Below, piece after piece: positions 8,562-17,114 of a stretch of DNA of 64,000 bases. Source of the DNA: Streptomyces liangshanensis. Its GTDB lineage: Bacteria > Actinomycetota > Actinomycetes > Streptomycetales > Streptomycetaceae. The stretch covers positions 6,331,501-6,395,500 of the forward strand of contig NZ_CP050177.1 in the NCBI RefSeq assembly GCF_011694815.1, read 5' to 3'. A model generated the notes under the pieces. It ran no database searches. It was not told where the DNA came from and saw only the letters and a list, made by a program, of their open reading frames with translations. The number at the start of each line of letters is the position of its first letter. Within the stretch, counting starts at the first letter, position 1. A program made the translations under genes and the position numbers.

Positions 8562-9371
8562 ATGAAACTGTCCCGAATCGCGGCATTCTCGTCGTCTCTC
8601 CTCCTGGGGGCCGTGCTCGCTCTCACCGGAGCGGCCTCGGCCCAGGCCGCTCCCTCCGCCGCCGCCACCGACTACGTGGCGCTGGGCGACTCCTACTCCT
8701 CCGGACTCGGCGCCGGCGCCTACGACTCCGCCGCCGGCGACTGCAAGCGCACCGCCCGCGCGTACCCGGCCCTCTGGGCGGCCGCGCATTCACCCGCCAC
8801 GTTCGCGTTCACCGCTTGCTCGGGCGCTCGTACGGGTGACGTGACGGCAAATCAGCTGACGCCCCTCAACGCCTCCACCGACCTCGTGAGCATCACCATC
8901 GGCGGCAACGACGCCGGCTTCGCGGACGTCATGACCACCTGCGTCCTCCAGTCGGAGAACACCTGCCTCAACCGGGTCGCCCAGGCCCGCGCCTTCGTCG
9001 ACAGCACCCTGCCCGGCAACCTCGACCGCGTCTACGACGCGATCTCGGCCAGAGCCCCCTCGGCGAGAGTGGTCGTGCTCGGCTACCCCCGCTTCTACCA
9101 GCTGAGCGGCAACTGCATCGCGGGCCTCTCCGAGCGGGAGCGCTCCGCCATCAACAGCGCCTCCGACTACCTCAACACCGCGACCGCCAAGCGGGCCGCC
9201 GACCACGGCTTCGCCTTCGCCGGGGTCGCCTCCGCCTTCCAGGGCCACGAGATCTGCTCGGGCTCCTCCTGGCTGCACAGCGTGAACCTGCTCAACATCA
9301 GCGAGTCCTACCACCCGACCGCCGCCGGCCAGTCCGGGGGCTACCTCCCCGTCTTCGCCTCCGCCGCGTAG
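8562..9371 (+). CDS. Secreted SGNH-family esterase/lipase
   Basis: A 269-residue secreted hydrolase of the Streptomyces GDSL lipase type. Residues 1-35 are a signal peptide (MKLSRIAAF, hydrophobic core, ASAQAAPS cleavage area). Block I is YVALGDSYSSG with the catalytic serine, block III is TIGGNDAGF, and the catalytic Asp/His pair would be in the terminal SYHPTAAGQ. Six cysteines (for example GDCKR, TACSG, TTCVLQSENTC) suggest disulfides, as in the S. rimosus and S. coelicolor enzymes. The start is ATG 8562 with AGGGAGG four bases upstream. It probably hydrolyses extracellular esters or lipids and is followed by a strong terminator, so it is monocistronic. Confidence 0.93.
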   Translation: MKLSRIAAFSSSLLLGAVLALTGAASAQAAPSAAATDYVALGDSYSSGLGAGAYDSAAGDCKRTARAYPALWAAAHSPATFAFTACSGARTGDVTANQLTPLNASTDLVSITIGGNDAGFADVMTTCVLQSENTCLNRVAQARAFVDSTLPGNLDRVYDAISARAPSARVVVLGYPRFYQLSGNCIAGLSERERSAINSASDYLNTATAKRAADHGFAFAGVASAFQGHEICSGSSWLHSVNLLNISESYHPTAAGQSGGYLPVFASAA

Positions 9372-9403
9372 GCAGGGGGTCCGCGAGACGTCACACCTTC
9401 GTG

Positions 9404-9435
9404 CGAAGAGGCCCTGGGCGACCAGGGCCTCTTCG
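9404..9435 (+). terminator. Terminator of the SGNH esterase gene
   Basis: A perfect 14-bp stem (9404-9417 with 9422-9435) with a 4-base loop (GCGA), about 30 bases after the stop codon. Confidence 0.85.
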
Positions 9436-9652
9436 TGTCAGGTCAGGCATATCCGGCGCCAGTTGGTGCGCCGGTCAACCATCGACCCCGGGGTGTTCTG
9501 TCCAACTCGCCCTGAATTAGGATGGATCACGCAGGGGACATCAACCCCCTTGTGGGTGTGGTGAATCCTGAAGACGGGATACACGAGTGTCGTGAGGGGA
9601 CGATAGGGTTAACCTGCCCGGGTCGGGTGCCCTCGTACGGGTGGGGAGTGAC

Positions 9653-9916
9653 ATGAAACAGATAACGGTCCACAGCAGGGCGCGAGTCCCTGCGATCACC
9701 TGCGGAAGCAGCGCGACCAGTTCGCGCCTCGACCGCCATCTCTCGGTGCTCGGCGGTCCCGCCGTGCCCCAGCGGGAGACGGCCGAGGCGACTCTGCTGA
9801 TGCGTGAACTGACCTCGCGTGACCGGACGGAGACCCAGCGGAGCAGAAGCGCGCGCGTCTCGCTCTTCGCCCCGCTGCGGCGTCTGCGCCGCTCGCTCTT
9901 CGGCAGCCGCGGCTGA
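9653..9916 (+). CDS. Small basic protein of unknown function
   Basis: I do not recognise this 87-residue protein. It begins MKQITVHSRARVPAITC at ATG 9653 with GGGGAG seven bases upstream, so the start is well placed. A GTG in the same frame 12 bases earlier lies inside that ribosome site. The protein is rich in arginine and serine, and its C-terminus (VSLFAPLRRLRRSLFGSRG) would form a short basic amphipathic helix. There is no signal peptide. The gene stands alone between the esterase terminator and the convergent ABC operon, with a -10-like TAGGGT at 9604-9609. Third-position G/C is less extreme than in its neighbours. Confidence 0.6.
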   Translation: MKQITVHSRARVPAITCGSSATSSRLDRHLSVLGGPAVPQRETAEATLLMRELTSRDRTETQRSRSARVSLFAPLRRLRRSLFGSRG

Positions 9917-9991
9917 CCCTCTCCCGCACCGCTCCCTCCGTACACCCCGCGGTGACCAGGCCGGTGGACCACTCCCCGCCACCGGTCCGGC

Positions 9992-10846
9992 TCACTCGCC
10001 GCTGTTCGCGTACCGCCGCACGGTCAGCGGCACGAAGACCGCCAGCAGCGCCAGCGACCAGAGCAGCGAACCGGCCACCGGATGGGCTGCCGGCCACGCC
10101 GCGTCCGCGGCCGGCGCCGCGTTGCCGAAGAGGTCCCGTACGGCCCCGGCGACCGCGCTGATCGGATTCCACTCCGCGATCGTCCGCAGCCGGTCCGGCA
10201 GACCCCCGGTCGGGATGTACGCGCTGGACAGCAGCGGCAGGACGAACGTCACCGCGCCCAACTGCCCCGCCACCTCCTCGTCGCGCAGGACCAGACCGAC
10301 GTACGTGCCGACCCACGCGGTCGCGAAGCGGAAGAGCAGCAGCACCCCCAGGGCCCCGAGCGCGCCGGGCGCGCCCCCCTCGATCCGCCAGCCGACCGCC
10401 AGCCCGACCAGCGCCAGCGGCACGATCCCGGCGGCGGTGGCCAGCAGGTCCGCGGCGGTCTGGCCGAGCGGTACGGCGGCCCGGCTCATCGGCAGCGTCC
10501 TGAACCGGTCCATGACCCCGCGCTGCGCGTCCTGCGACGCCTGGAACATCCCGGTCATCAGGCCGCCCGCCGCTGTCGCGGCCATCAACCCCGGTACGAG
10601 GAAGGCCCGGTACTCCCGCCCCGGCGTCGCGAGCGCGCTGCCGAAGACGTAACCGAAGAACAGCAGCATGTTGATCGGCATGCCCTGGGTGAGGAGCACC
10701 ACGCCCGGCGCACGCCGGATGCGCCGCAGGTGGCGGCCGAGGACGGCTCCGCTGTCGTGGAGGAGCGAGCCGGTACGGCGTGCGCCTTCGTCGTGCGCGG
10801 GGTCGTACGCGGGGTGGTGCACCGGGTCGTACGCGACGGCGCTCAT
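9992..10846 (-). CDS. ABC-2 type exporter permease (DrrB-like)
   Basis: A 284-residue membrane protein with about six hydrophobic helices (for example PLALVGLAVGW, LGALGVLLLF, SLLWSLALLAVFVPL) and the ABC-2 signature region PLLSSAYIPTGGLPDRLRTI followed by EWNPISAVAGAVRDL. DrrB-type proteins pair with a DrrA ATPase to export hydrophobic drugs or self-made antibiotics. Its ATG at 10846 overlaps the ATPase stop (ATGA), so the pair is translationally coupled. The TetR-family gene divergent from the ATPase is the likely repressor. Confidence 0.9.
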   Translation of the reverse strand: MSAVAYDPVHHPAYDPAHDEGARRTGSLLHDSGAVLGRHLRRIRRAPGVVLLTQGMPINMLLFFGYVFGSALATPGREYRAFLVPGLMAATAAGGLMTGMFQASQDAQRGVMDRFRTLPMSRAAVPLGQTAADLLATAAGIVPLALVGLAVGWRIEGGAPGALGALGVLLLFRFATAWVGTYVGLVLRDEEVAGQLGAVTFVLPLLSSAYIPTGGLPDRLRTIAEWNPISAVAGAVRDLFGNAAPAADAAWPAAHPVAGSLLWSLALLAVFVPLTVRRYANSGE

Positions 10847-11919
10847 ACGGCGTGCTCCTTCCCGGACCCGGGTCCGGTGCGCGGGACTGCGGTGGTGGCG
10901 GTGGCTGTGGTGGCGGCGAGGGTGAGGGGGATCGGGTCGGTGGCGAGCGGGCCCGTACGCCCGGTCAGGCGCAGGAAGGCCTCGTCCAGCGTCGGGGGCC
11001 GCAGGCTCGCGTCCACCACCGGCACGCCCGCCGCGTCCAGTTCGCGGACGATCGCCGGCAGGGTGAGCGCCGCGTCGGCGGCCACGGCCCCGACCGTTCT
11101 GCGCGCCCGGTCGAGCCTCGGCTCGGCGCCGGTCAGCCGGTCGAGTACGCATGCCGCGGCGACGAGCGCGGCCTCCGCGGCCCCGTCCTCGTCGCCGGGC
11201 GCGTCCCCGGCGACGACCACCTCCGCGTACGAGCCGATGAGCGCCTTGAGTTCGGCGGGCGTGCCGTGGTGGGCCGCCCGGCCCTCGTCGATCAGGACGA
11301 CGCTGTCGGCGAGCCGGTCGGCCTCCTCCAGGTACTGCGTGGTGAGCAGGACGGTGGTGCCCCGGCCCGCGAGGTCTCGGACGGCCTCCCAGATCCCGTT
11401 CCTGCTGTGCGGGTCGAGCCCGGTGGTGGGCTCGTCGAGGAACAGCACGCGCGGGCGGGTCAACAGGGCCGCCGCCAGGTCGAGCCGCCTGCGCATGCCG
11501 CCCGAGTAGGTCCGCGCGGGCCGGTCGGCCGCCTCCCCCAGCCCGAAGCGCTCCAGGAGGCCGTCGGCGCGGGCGCGGCCCGCCGCGCCCCGGACGCCCA
11601 GCAGGCGCGCGAAGAGCCGGAGGTTCTCCCGGCCCGTCAGTTCGGCGTCGACCGAGGTGTCCTGCCCCGCCACCCCGATGGCCCGGCGCACCGCGCCCGG
11701 TTCGCGGCGGATGTCGTGCCCGGCGACCCACGCGCTCCCGGCGCCGGGGCGGGTGAGGGTCGTCAACACCCGTACCGCCGTGGTCTTGCCCGCGCCGTTC
11801 GGCCCCAGTACCCCGCAGACCGTGCCCTCGGGCACGGCCAGATCCAGGCCCCTGAGGGCGTGGACGTCCCCGTACCGCTTCTCCAGACCTTCACTAAGTA
11901 CAGCGTACGTAGTTGTCAT
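10843..11919 (-). CDS. ABC exporter ATPase (DrrA/daunorubicin-resistance type)
   Basis: A 358-residue nucleotide-binding subunit. Walker A is GPNGAGKTT, the signature is YSGGMRRRLDLA, Walker B is VLFLDEPTTGLDP, and LLTTQYLEEADRLAD is the H/Q-loop region typical of DrrA, where Q replaces H before YLEEAD. The C-terminal region after 240 carries the DrrA regulatory domain (RPPTLDEAFLRLTG). A TATGGT -10 lies only seven bases before the ATG, so the message may be leaderless. It powers the permease encoded just downstream. The cargo is unknown. Confidence 0.92.
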   Translation of the reverse strand: MTTTYAVLSEGLEKRYGDVHALRGLDLAVPEGTVCGVLGPNGAGKTTAVRVLTTLTRPGAGSAWVAGHDIRREPGAVRRAIGVAGQDTSVDAELTGRENLRLFARLLGVRGAAGRARADGLLERFGLGEAADRPARTYSGGMRRRLDLAAALLTRPRVLFLDEPTTGLDPHSRNGIWEAVRDLAGRGTTVLLTTQYLEEADRLADSVVLIDEGRAAHHGTPAELKALIGSYAEVVVAGDAPGDEDGAAEAALVAAACVLDRLTGAEPRLDRARRTVGAVAADAALTLPAIVRELDAAGVPVVDASLRPPTLDEAFLRLTGRTGPLATDPIPLTLAATTATATTAVPRTGPGSGKEHAV

Positions 11920-11925
11920 GCGGGC

Positions 11926-11954
11926 ACCATAGCAAACTACGTACGCCGTACGTA
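11926..11954. promoter_or_regulatory. TetR operator inside the drrA-like promoter
   Basis: TACGTACG-C-CGTACGTA (11938-11954) is a perfect 8+1+8 palindrome. It sits just upstream of TATGGT (minus strand, 11926-11931), the probable -10 of the ABC operon, so a bound repressor would block RNA polymerase. A further half-site, GCGTACGTAGTT, lies in the first codons of the ATPase gene near 11903-11914. The divergent TetR gene starts 28 bases away. Confidence 0.75.
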
Positions 11955-11982
11955 ACTACGATGGTGGGTGAGGTGATGATCG

Positions 11983-12711
11983 ATGGCGGGGCGCCCTGCT
12001 GAACCCGAAGTGATCTGGACCCGCCCCGAGCGGGCGGGCCGCGGCCCCCGGCCGGCGTTCAGCCGCGCCGACATCGCGGCGGTGGCGGTGAGGCTCGCCG
12101 ACGAGGGCGGCATGGCCGCCGTCTCCATGCGCCATGTGGCGGCGGAGCTGGGCTGCGGCACGATGTCGCTCTACAACTACGTGCCGCGCAAGGAGGACCT
12201 GTACGAGCTGATGTTCGACGCGGCGGCGGGGGAGTTCCCGCTGCCGGACCGGCCCTCCGGTGACTGGCGGGCCGACACGGCGGCGCTCGCGCGCCGGGCG
12301 CGGGCGATGATGCACCGCCATCCGTGGATGTCGACGGTCATGTCGTCGCACTACGGCTTCACGCCCAACGGCCTGCGGTACATAGAATTCAGCCTGGCCT
12401 GCCTCGATCCGCTCGACCTGCCGCCCGGCGAGAAGATGGAGCTGATCTCGATGATCAGCGGGGTGGTCACGACCTTCGTCGCCCACGAACTCCAGACGGC
12501 CGAGCGCAACCGCACGCTGCCGTGGTCGGCGGAGCAGGAGCAGGCGGCCCGCATGGCGTACCTGGGGCGTGAGATCGGCTCGGGGAAGTTCCCGCGCCTG
12601 GCCGCGCTGATGACGGCGGCGCCGGGCCCGGTGGACCTGGACGCGGTGTTCGAACGGGCGCTGGGCCGGGTCCTGGACTCGTTCGGGGGACCGGCGCGCG
12701 AGGGTACGTGA
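11983..12711 (+). CDS. TetR-family repressor of the adjacent ABC exporter
   Basis: A 242-residue regulator. After a 28-residue polar extension the DNA-binding domain begins FSRADIAAVAVRLADEGG, with the recognition region VSMRHVAAELGCGTMSLYNY followed by VPRKEDLYELM. The C-terminal part resembles TetR_C_1 domains seen in drug-sensing regulators. ATG 11983 follows GGTGAGGTG. Its position back to back with the DrrAB-like operon, with a perfect palindrome between them, supports local repression relieved by the exported compound. The ligand is unknown. Confidence 0.9.
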   Translation: MAGRPAEPEVIWTRPERAGRGPRPAFSRADIAAVAVRLADEGGMAAVSMRHVAAELGCGTMSLYNYVPRKEDLYELMFDAAAGEFPLPDRPSGDWRADTAALARRARAMMHRHPWMSTVMSSHYGFTPNGLRYIEFSLACLDPLDLPPGEKMELISMISGVVTTFVAHELQTAERNRTLPWSAEQEQAARMAYLGREIGSGKFPRLAALMTAAPGPVDLDAVFERALGRVLDSFGGPAREGT

Positions 12712-12735
12712 CGCGGGTGCCGCGTCCCGGCGGGC

Positions 12736-13983
12736 CTATATCAGGGCGAACTGCCCCTCCGGGCCCTCCTCGTGGTGGTCCAGTACGGACGCGGGGCGGC
12801 GGGCGCCGGCCGGGACCGGCAGGACGCCGGCCGCGTGCAGGTCGTCGCGCGTGAGCGTCGGACCGCCGGGCGGCTCCCCGGTCAGCAACCGCTCCCGGCG
12901 CGGCTCCAGTCCGGCCAGGAGCGCCAGTACGGTGATGAGGTCGAGCAGCTCCGAGGTCCACTCCCGCCGCCAGCCCGGCGGCCGGATCGCCGCGAGCGAG
13001 CCGGGTTCGACCCCCTCGAGGAGCCCGGCCCGCCGCTCGGCCCACCGCTCCAGCACCCGTACGCCCGAGACCGTGAAGTCCCACGCCCCGGCGGGCACCG
13101 GCGCGACACGGCCCGCACCGAGCGACAGCGTCTCCTCGGCCGGGTCGTACGCGACCGGCCCGGGGAGGTCGGGGATCGCGGCGCGTACGTAGGGCCTGCG
13201 GCCACCGGGCAGCCGGTGCCGTACGCCACCGTGCGCGCCGCGCAGCTGGATCGCGGTCATCAGCCGCCCCAGCTCCACCCCGGCGGCCCAGACCCCGGGG
13301 TCCGCCGTGAGCGGCACCACCGGCCCGCGCGGGCCGGGGACGGCCGCCGCGACCGCCCAGGCGAGCACCTCCTCCGGCGCGACCTCCCGGCCGTGGCGCG
13401 CGGACAGCAGGGCCGTGAGGCCCGGGGTCACGTTCGGCTCCAGGCCACCGGGCCTGCGGTACAGCGGGCGGATCCGGCCGGAACGCCCGGCGGCCGGGGC
13501 GCCGTCCGGGAGCAGGGCGGAGACCAGCAGCGCGGGCCCGGCCGCGCCCGGGACGTACCCCTGCTCGACGGCGAAGACCTGGCGGGCGCCGGCGACCCGC
13601 CACAGCTCGGGGCGGGCCGCGTCGATCAGGCGGTGGTCCGGGATCAGCCACTGCTCGTCGAACGGGCCGTGGAACACCCGCAGCGGCTCGGGGCACCGCC
13701 CCGGCTCCCGCGCGAACCGCCCCGTGCCGGCGGCCTGTCCGGGCAGCGCGGGCACGGCGCTGTGCGGGGTACGGGCCCGGCTCGGCCCGAAGAGCGCCTC
13801 GCGCTCGGCCCCTTCGGCCCGTACGAGCCGGTCCCAGCGGGCGGTGAGCGAGGCCGCGTCCGGGGCGAGCACCCAGGACCTGCCGAACCGCAGGGGAGCC
13901 GCCGACCACGGCATGAGGTCGCTCAGGAGGGGCGCGCCCGACGGCACGCGGTCGCCGTTCCCGCCGGCCCGTGTCGACGCCAT
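12736..13983 (-). CDS. Orphan type-ISP restriction-modification specificity-domain protein
   Basis: A 415-residue protein matching the C-terminal (specificity) part of type ISP restriction-modification enzymes such as LlaBIII: FDEQWLIPDHRLIDAARPEL, then IRPLYRRPGGLEPNVTPGL, and the late helix ELLDLITVLALLAGLEP. There is no nuclease, helicase or methyltransferase motif, so it cannot itself cut or modify DNA by known chemistry. Such stand-alone copies occur in many Streptomyces. I use ATG 13983, which follows GGGGAGG at a six-base spacing, rather than the upstream ATG 14031. It follows the GntR gene on the same strand at 118 bp. Confidence 0.75.
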   Translation of the reverse strand: MASTRAGGNGDRVPSGAPLLSDLMPWSAAPLRFGRSWVLAPDAASLTARWDRLVRAEGAEREALFGPSRARTPHSAVPALPGQAAGTGRFAREPGRCPEPLRVFHGPFDEQWLIPDHRLIDAARPELWRVAGARQVFAVEQGYVPGAAGPALLVSALLPDGAPAAGRSGRIRPLYRRPGGLEPNVTPGLTALLSARHGREVAPEEVLAWAVAAAVPGPRGPVVPLTADPGVWAAGVELGRLMTAIQLRGAHGGVRHRLPGGRRPYVRAAIPDLPGPVAYDPAEETLSLGAGRVAPVPAGAWDFTVSGVRVLERWAERRAGLLEGVEPGSLAAIRPPGWRREWTSELLDLITVLALLAGLEPRRERLLTGEPPGGPTLTRDDLHAAGVLPVPAGARRPASVLDHHEEGPEGQFALI

Positions 13984-14101
13984 CGCGGCCCTCCCCGTCG
14001 CCTCTGCCTCCCGCTGCACCGCCCGCGGCATCGTAACGCCGCGCCCCTGGCGGCCCCCGCCGTACCCCGGAGGCGCCTACCCGCCGTACCCCGGTGAGGG
14101 T

Positions 14102-14854
14102 CTACCCCTCCGTCTCGACCGTCACCGAGAACGCGAACCGGTCGCCCCGGTACCGGATCCGGGCCACGTCCACCACCCGGCCGCGCTCGTCGTACGTCAC
14201 CCCGGTGTAGTGCAGGATCGGGCTCAGCAGCGGCACCCGCAGCAGCTCCGCCGTCTCGGGATCGGCGAGCCGGGCCTCCACCGTGTCGGTGATCCGGCTG
14301 ATCCGTACCCCCGGCATGTCCCGCAGGATCCTCGTCATCGGCCGGTCCACCAGGTCCCCGGCGTCGATCCCGGCCGCGACCTCCGGACGGACCGCGTTCT
14401 CCGCCCAGTTGACCGGCTCCCCGCTCTCCGCGTCCCTGCGCAGCCGCCGGTACGTCATGACCTCGTCCAACTCCGGGAAGTGGACGGCCAGTTCACCCGG
14501 TACCGGAGCGGGCCCGTGGCCGAGGACCGTGGTCAGCTCGCCCGACTGCTGCGCCACGACCGCGTCGACGGAACCGAGCAGCCTGCGCGGCGCGCCCCGC
14601 CGCGCCCCCGGCTCGATGAAGGTGCCCCGCCGCCGGTGCCGGCTGATGAGGCCCTCCTCCTCCAGCTCCTTGAGCGCCTGACGCATCGTCAGGACGCTGA
14701 CGCCGTAGTGGCCGGCGAGCTGCTCCTCGGTGGGCAGCCGCAGCGGGTCGTCGGGGCGGCGGCCCAGTATGGAGGCGCGCAGCGACTGCGAGACCTGGTA
14801 CCAGAGCGGCAGCTTCCGGTTCAGGACCAGCGAGTCGGGGGCGAAGGCGGTCAC
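14102..14854 (-). CDS. GntR-family regulator of the HutC type (UTRA effector domain)
   Basis: A 250-residue regulator: an N-terminal winged helix (PLWYQVSQSLRASIL; LPTEEQLAGHYGVSVLTMRQ; LISRHRRRGTFIEPG) and a C-terminal UTRA ligand domain (VMTYRRLRRDAESGEPVNWA to the terminal YRGDRFAFSVTVETEG). GTG 14854 follows GGAG. It lies 27 bp downstream of the homogentisate dioxygenase gene on the same strand and is probably co-transcribed. This suggests it senses a tyrosine- or phenylacetate-derived metabolite, though that is inference. HutC-like proteins commonly bind histidine, fatty-acid or sugar-phosphate ligands. Confidence 0.9.
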   Translation of the reverse strand: MTAFAPDSLVLNRKLPLWYQVSQSLRASILGRRPDDPLRLPTEEQLAGHYGVSVLTMRQALKELEEEGLISRHRRRGTFIEPGARRGAPRRLLGSVDAVVAQQSGELTTVLGHGPAPVPGELAVHFPELDEVMTYRRLRRDAESGEPVNWAENAVRPEVAAGIDAGDLVDRPMTRILRDMPGVRISRITDTVEARLADPETAELLRVPLLSPILHYTGVTYDERGRVVDVARIRYRGDRFAFSVTVETEG

Positions 14855-14881
14855 GGTTCAACTCCGTATCAAGGCGCCGTG

Positions 14882-16228
14882 TCAAGGCCTGAAGTGGCGT
14901 TCAAGACCCTCCCACACGCGGTCGTAGGCGGGCTGGAGGTGGTCGGCCCCGGCCGCCCGCGCGGTGGCTGTCACCGGCCAGCGGGTCTCGAACATGAAGG
15001 CCAGGCCGTCGTCGATCCGCTGCGGCCGCAGCTCGGCCGCGCTCGCCCGGTCGAAGGTCTCCCGGTCGGGCCCGTGCGCCGACATCATGTTGTGCAGGGA
15101 GCCGCCGCCGGGCACGAACCCGCCCTTGCCGGCCGTCTTCGCGTCGTACGCGCCCTCGATCAGGCCCATGTACTCGCTCATCACGTTGCGGTGGAAGTAC
15201 GGCGGCCGGAAGGTGTCCTCGCCGACCAGCCAGCGCGGCGCGAACACCACGAAGTCGACGCCGGCCAGTCCCGGGGTGTCCGACGGCGAGGTCAGGACGG
15301 TGAAGATCGACGGGTCCGGGTGGTCGTAGCTGATGGACCCGAGGACGTTGAAGCGCCGCAGGTCGTAGACGTACGGCACGTGGTTGCCGTGCCAGGCCAC
15401 CACGTCGAGCGGGGAGTGGTCGTAGGTCGCGGACCACAGGTTCCCGCAGAACTTGTTGACCACCTCCACCGGCCGCTCGACGTCCTCGTACGCGGCGGCC
15501 GGCGCGAGGAAGTCCCGTGCGTTGGCGAGGCCGTTGGCGCCGATCGGGCCCAGGTCCGGCAGGACGAAGGGGCGGCCGTAGTTCTCGCAGACGTAGCCGC
15601 GTACCACCTCGTCCAGCGGCTCGACCCGGAAGCGCACCCCGCGCGGGACCAGGGCGACCTGGCCGGGACGGGCGGCGAGCAGGCCCAGTTCGGTACGGAT
15701 CAGCAGCCCGCCGCGCTCCGGGACGATCAGCAGCTCACCGTCGGAGTCGCCGAACACCCGGTCGGTCATCGCGGTGTCGGCCGCGTAGAGGTGGATCGCC
15801 ATGCCCGTGCGCAGCGCCGCGTCCCCGTTGCCGCCCAGCGTCCACAGGCCGTCGAGGAAGTCGGTGCCGGGCGCGGGGTCGGGCAGCGGGTCCCAGCGCA
15901 GCCGGTTCGGGTCGGGGACGGTCTCGGTGAAGGGCGCTCCGCGCAGGGCCCCGTTGTCGATCCTGCGGAACGGCGGGTGCGCGGCCGAGGGCCGGATCCG
16001 GTAGAGCCAGGACCGCCGGTTGTGGGCGCGCGGCTCGGTGAAGGCGCTGCCGCTCAGCTGTTCCGCGTAGAGCCCGAGGGGGGCGCGCTGCGGTGCGTTG
16101 CGCCCGTGCGGGAGCGCGCCCGGCACGGCCTCCGAACTGTGCTCGTTGCCGAAGCCGGCGGAGTGGGCCAGGCCCTCGGCCGCCTTCCTGGCCCGCTCGA
16201 TGCCCCGCGCCTGCTCGCTGCCGCTCAT
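14882..16228 (-). CDS. hmgA: Homogentisate 1,2-dioxygenase
   Basis: A 448-residue Fe(II) ring-cleavage dioxygenase that opens homogentisate to maleylacetoacetate in tyrosine and phenylalanine breakdown. Diagnostic segments: [20 protein letters not shown] at the N-terminus, [19 protein letters not shown], and the metal-site region [19 protein letters not shown] followed by [20 protein letters not shown]. Length is normal for the family. ATG 16228 follows GGGAG. The next enzymes (fumarylacetoacetase, 4-hydroxyphenylpyruvate dioxygenase) are not in the window. A near-perfect palindrome between this gene and the divergent TetR gene is the likely operator. Confidence 0.95.
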   Translation of the reverse strand: MSGSEQARGIERARKAAEGLAHSAGFGNEHSSEAVPGALPHGRNAPQRAPLGLYAEQLSGSAFTEPRAHNRRSWLYRIRPSAAHPPFRRIDNGALRGAPFTETVPDPNRLRWDPLPDPAPGTDFLDGLWTLGGNGDAALRTGMAIHLYAADTAMTDRVFGDSDGELLIVPERGGLLIRTELGLLAARPGQVALVPRGVRFRVEPLDEVVRGYVCENYGRPFVLPDLGPIGANGLANARDFLAPAAAYEDVERPVEVVNKFCGNLWSATYDHSPLDVVAWHGNHVPYVYDLRRFNVLGSISYDHPDPSIFTVLTSPSDTPGLAGVDFVVFAPRWLVGEDTFRPPYFHRNVMSEYMGLIEGAYDAKTAGKGGFVPGGGSLHNMMSAHGPDRETFDRASAAELRPQRIDDGLAFMFETRWPVTATARAAGADHLQPAYDRVWEGLERHFRP

Positions 16229-16276
16229 CGTCCGCTCCCGTGCTCGACCGGGGAGTCCATGGGTCCGCGCCGCTGG

Positions 16277-16300
16277 AATCCTATGGTCAACCGTAGGATT
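16277..16300. promoter_or_regulatory. 24-bp palindromic operator between hmgA and its divergent TetR gene
   Basis: Arms AATCCTATGGT and ACCGTAGGATT around a CA centre match at 10 of 11 pairs. Each arm contains a TAGGAT hexamer in the correct orientation to be the -10 of the gene on that side (16278-16283 on minus for hmgA; 16294-16299 on plus for tetR). One dimer could therefore shut off both promoters. Confidence 0.8.
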
Positions 16301-16335
16301 GTGAGGGCGGCACGTCAACGGGGACGCGCGGCATC

Positions 16336-17052
16336 ATGGAGTGCGTGCCCTACAAACGTACGAACGCGAACCGCGCCCCGGGGGCCGACACCGACGGCGG
16401 GAGCGCGGGCGGCGGTCTGCGCAGGGCGCCCGTGCAGCGACGCAGCGCGGAACGGCTCACCCGGATCCTCGACACCTGCGCCGCCCTGCTCGACGAAGCG
16501 GGCTACGAACAGCTCACGACCCGCGCCGTGGCCTCCCGCGCGGGCGTCCCCATAGGCTCCGTCTACCGCTTCTTCGACAACAAGCGCGCCCTGGTCGACG
16601 CCCTGGCGCGACGCAATCTGGACCGTTACGCCGAGCGGGTCACCGACCGGTTCGCCGCCCTGCGGCCGGGGGACTGGCGGGGCGCGGTCGACGTGGTGCT
16701 CGACGAGTACCTCGCCATGAAACGTACGGTGCCGGGCTTCGGGTCCGTCGACTTCGGCTCGGCCGACCTGGGCCCGGGATCCGGGCCCGGGGGCGCCGGC
16801 AAGAACGCCAACCAGCAGGTCGCGGGGCGCCTCACGGTCCTGCTGGCGGCCCACCTCGGACGCGGCCCCGACGCGTCGCTGCACCGCACGGTCCTGGTGG
16901 CGGTGGAGGCGGCGGACGCCCTGCTCCAACTGGCCTTCCGCACGGACCCCGCGGGAGACCCCGGAATCGTCGCCGAGACCCGCACCCTCCTGCGCGCCTA
17001 CCTCGCGCGGACGCTCGACCGGGCTTCTCCCGCGCGAGAGCCGCTCGACTGA
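16336..17052 (+). CDS. TetR-family regulator, probable hmgA repressor
   Basis: A 238-residue regulator. The DNA-binding part (about 32-90) includes LTRILDTCAALLDEAGYEQL and VASRAGVPIGSVYRFFDNKR. The C-terminal part carries a flexible glycine-rich insert (LGPGSGPGGAGKN) before the dimerisation helices. Its start is 107 bp from that of hmgA and both -10 hexamers lie within the shared palindrome, so control of homogentisate catabolism is the simplest reading. The ligand, perhaps homogentisate or 4-hydroxyphenylpyruvate, is inferred. Confidence 0.88.
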   Translation: MECVPYKRTNANRAPGADTDGGSAGGGLRRAPVQRRSAERLTRILDTCAALLDEAGYEQLTTRAVASRAGVPIGSVYRFFDNKRALVDALARRNLDRYAERVTDRFAALRPGDWRGAVDVVLDEYLAMKRTVPGFGSVDFGSADLGPGSGPGGAGKNANQQVAGRLTVLLAAHLGRGPDASLHRTVLVAVEAADALLQLAFRTDPAGDPGIVAETRTLLRAYLARTLDRASPAREPLD

Positions 17053-17082
17053 GCCATGTCAACGGTATCCTCGCGTTGTCCG

Positions 17083-17096
17083 TACCGGTCGGTATG
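17083..17096 (+). promoter_or_regulatory. TetR-type operator before the molybdopterin oxidoreductase
   Basis: TACCG-GT-CGGTA (17083-17094) is a perfect 5+2+5 palindrome extended to ...TATG. The 13-mer ACCGGTCGGTATG differs by one base from ACCAGTCGGTATG, the core shared by the operators at 34228-34247 and 40831-40850. It ends 18 bases before the gene start. Confidence 0.55.
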
Positions 17097-17114
17097 CTCG
17101 ATGACGGAGGATCC

